Below, one piece after another: positions 6,463 through 7,284 of a DNA stretch of 7,284 nucleotides. The position numbers and the translations under genes were made by a program. The notes below the pieces were generated by a model. It saw nothing but the letters and a program-made list of their open reading frames with translations. It did not search any database and was not told the DNA's origin. Positions within the stretch are counted from its first letter, which is position 1; the number at the start of each line of letters is the position of its first letter. Source of the stretch: Balneolaceae bacterium (GTDB lineage Bacteria > Bacteroidota > Rhodothermia > Balneolales > Balneolaceae); the NCBI GenBank assembly GCA_003555185.1, contig PWFZ01000139.1, positions 1-7,284 on the forward strand. Reading direction: 5' to 3'.

Positions 6463-7284
6463 GTGAAACACTTGTTTTTTATCTTATTGTCTGTACTTAT
6501 AACAGTCGTTTTATTGAGCTGTTCCGGATCAGAAAAAATGGTTGAAGAACAGATTGATTACGATACTCAAACCCGATATATGAGCGCAACCGGGTCTGAT
6601 TTTATGCGCGATGAAATCAAAAAAGGTCTTGAATCAGTACAGCGTCTTCATGTGACGATTAGCTATACGACGTTTCAGTTCGATTTAGATGATCTGCCCA
6701 CTCATACCGAATTATCCGATACTGATTTTTCAATTCGCTCTGTGCAAACTTCGGTGGAACATCAATCCAGAGCAGGATCGGCTTTGGTCCTTTCCAACAG
6801 GCGCGGAAAATCTGTATTGCTGACGGCTGCGCATACTGTTTCATTCCCTGATACTGTGTGGCACTTTGCGGAAGAAAGCGGGCCAGAACCGGAGCACAGG
6901 GTAGAAGCTGTATCCGTAAAGGAATCTGTATCAAGAATTCTGATCGGGCCTCATGGAGTATACGAATTTGAATTGGCTATAGATGACCCTAATCGTGACC
7001 TCGCTTTGCTTACTCAAACCTGGGAAGCAGATAACAGGCCAAGGCTAGCCCCACTTTCTTTATCAACGGGAAGCTCGGGTTCGCTGGAATGGACAGATAG
7101 GGTCTACGCCATTGGATATCCGCTTGGAACGGAAATGGTGACTCAATCCATGATCAGTAAATCCGGGCATACAGGTAGAAGGAGTATTGTTTTAGATGCT
7201 TCTTTTAATCGAGGCTTTAGTGGCGGTGCTGTGTTTGCCGTTCGGGGTGATGGGGCAGGAATGGAGTGGGTTGGAATGGTATCA
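6463..7284 (+). CDS. lipoprotein trypsin-like serine protease (3' end outside window)
   Basis: An open frame of 274 codons that runs off the window end without a stop. The N-terminus VKHLFFILLSVLITVVLLSC is a lipoprotein signal peptide with Cys20 as the lipidation site, so the protein should be anchored to the cell envelope. A chymotrypsin-fold protease domain starts near residue 98: His124 in TAAH, Asp179 in NRDLALL and Ser253 in GFSGG supply the full catalytic triad, as in S1/HtrA-type peptidases. Residues 21-95 are a charged extension I cannot assign. No PDZ domain is seen, but one could lie beyond the edge. The start is GTG at 6463: the frame is open upstream to about 6424 but offers no ATG, and a start at Met26 would remove the signal peptide. 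A role in envelope protein quality control or processing is inferred from the family. The frame ends right at VGMVS. Confidence 0.82.
   Translation, partial: MKHLFFILLSVLITVVLLSCSGSEKMVEEQIDYDTQTRYMSATGSDFMRDEIKKGLESVQRLHVTISYTTFQFDLDDLPTHTELSDTDFSIRSVQTSVEHQSRAGSALVLSNRRGKSVLLTAAHTVSFPDTVWHFAEESGPEPEHRVEAVSVKESVSRILIGPHGVYEFELAIDDPNRDLALLTQTWEADNRPRLAPLSLSTGSSGSLEWTDRVYAIGYPLGTEMVTQSMISKSGHTGRRSIVLDASFNRGFSGGAVFAVRGDGAGMEWVGMVS

Noticed and set aside
6659..6934. 91-codon minus-strand open frame
   Set aside because: It overlaps the protease gene in antisense, and the plus-strand frame carries the lipobox and the His/Asp/Ser triad.

Overview
The window reads as chromosomal DNA of a Gram-negative bacterium. 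The genes use ATG or GTG starts, mostly without a convincing Shine-Dalgarno sequence, and the intergenic DNA is AT-rich. The last gene encodes a lipoprotein. The style of the proteins, especially the NRAMP-like transporter beginning with a GPGTVTT segment, suggests the Bacteroidota/Balneolota/Rhodothermota group. That placement is an inference from protein flavour and is not proven by any marker gene here.

Layout. Positions 1-470 hold no convincing gene. They contain a perfect 106-bp direct duplication whose copies are separated by a 20-bp hairpin spacer, followed by a degenerate inverted-repeat element rich in TCTGCG/CGCAGA motifs. Positions 471-4538 hold two genes on the minus strand, read right to left: a P-type cation ATPase (905 aa, 4538 to 1821) and, 42 bp downstream, an NRAMP-superfamily transporter (435 aa, 1778 to 471). 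The short gap and shared direction suggest one metal/cation transport operon. Both proteins keep the family fold but carry substitutions at key ion-coordinating positions, so their substrates cannot be assumed.

A 324-bp divergent intergenic region (4539-4862) holds a perfect 16-bp palindrome, other short inverted repeats and a doubtful 25-codon ORF. On the plus strand follows a 441-aa membrane flavohaem reductase of the ferric reductase/NADPH oxidase superfamily (4863-6188). It has two stacked-haem histidine pairs and a complete C-terminal FAD/NAD(P)H reductase module. Next come a 27-aa single-span membrane microprotein (6220-6303), which may be the remnant of a LapA-like gene, and a likely intrinsic terminator (6368-6400). 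Last is the start of a lipoprotein-anchored trypsin-like serine protease with an intact catalytic triad (6463 to the window end, incomplete).

Taken together the window looks like an ordinary envelope and metal-homeostasis neighbourhood: a cation pump and a divalent-metal-like carrier divergently arranged from a transmembrane electron-transfer protein that could reduce metals or oxygen. I see no clear new defence, mobile or biosynthetic system. The points most worth a second look are the 106-bp duplication, the altered metal site of the NRAMP protein, and the tiny membrane ORF.
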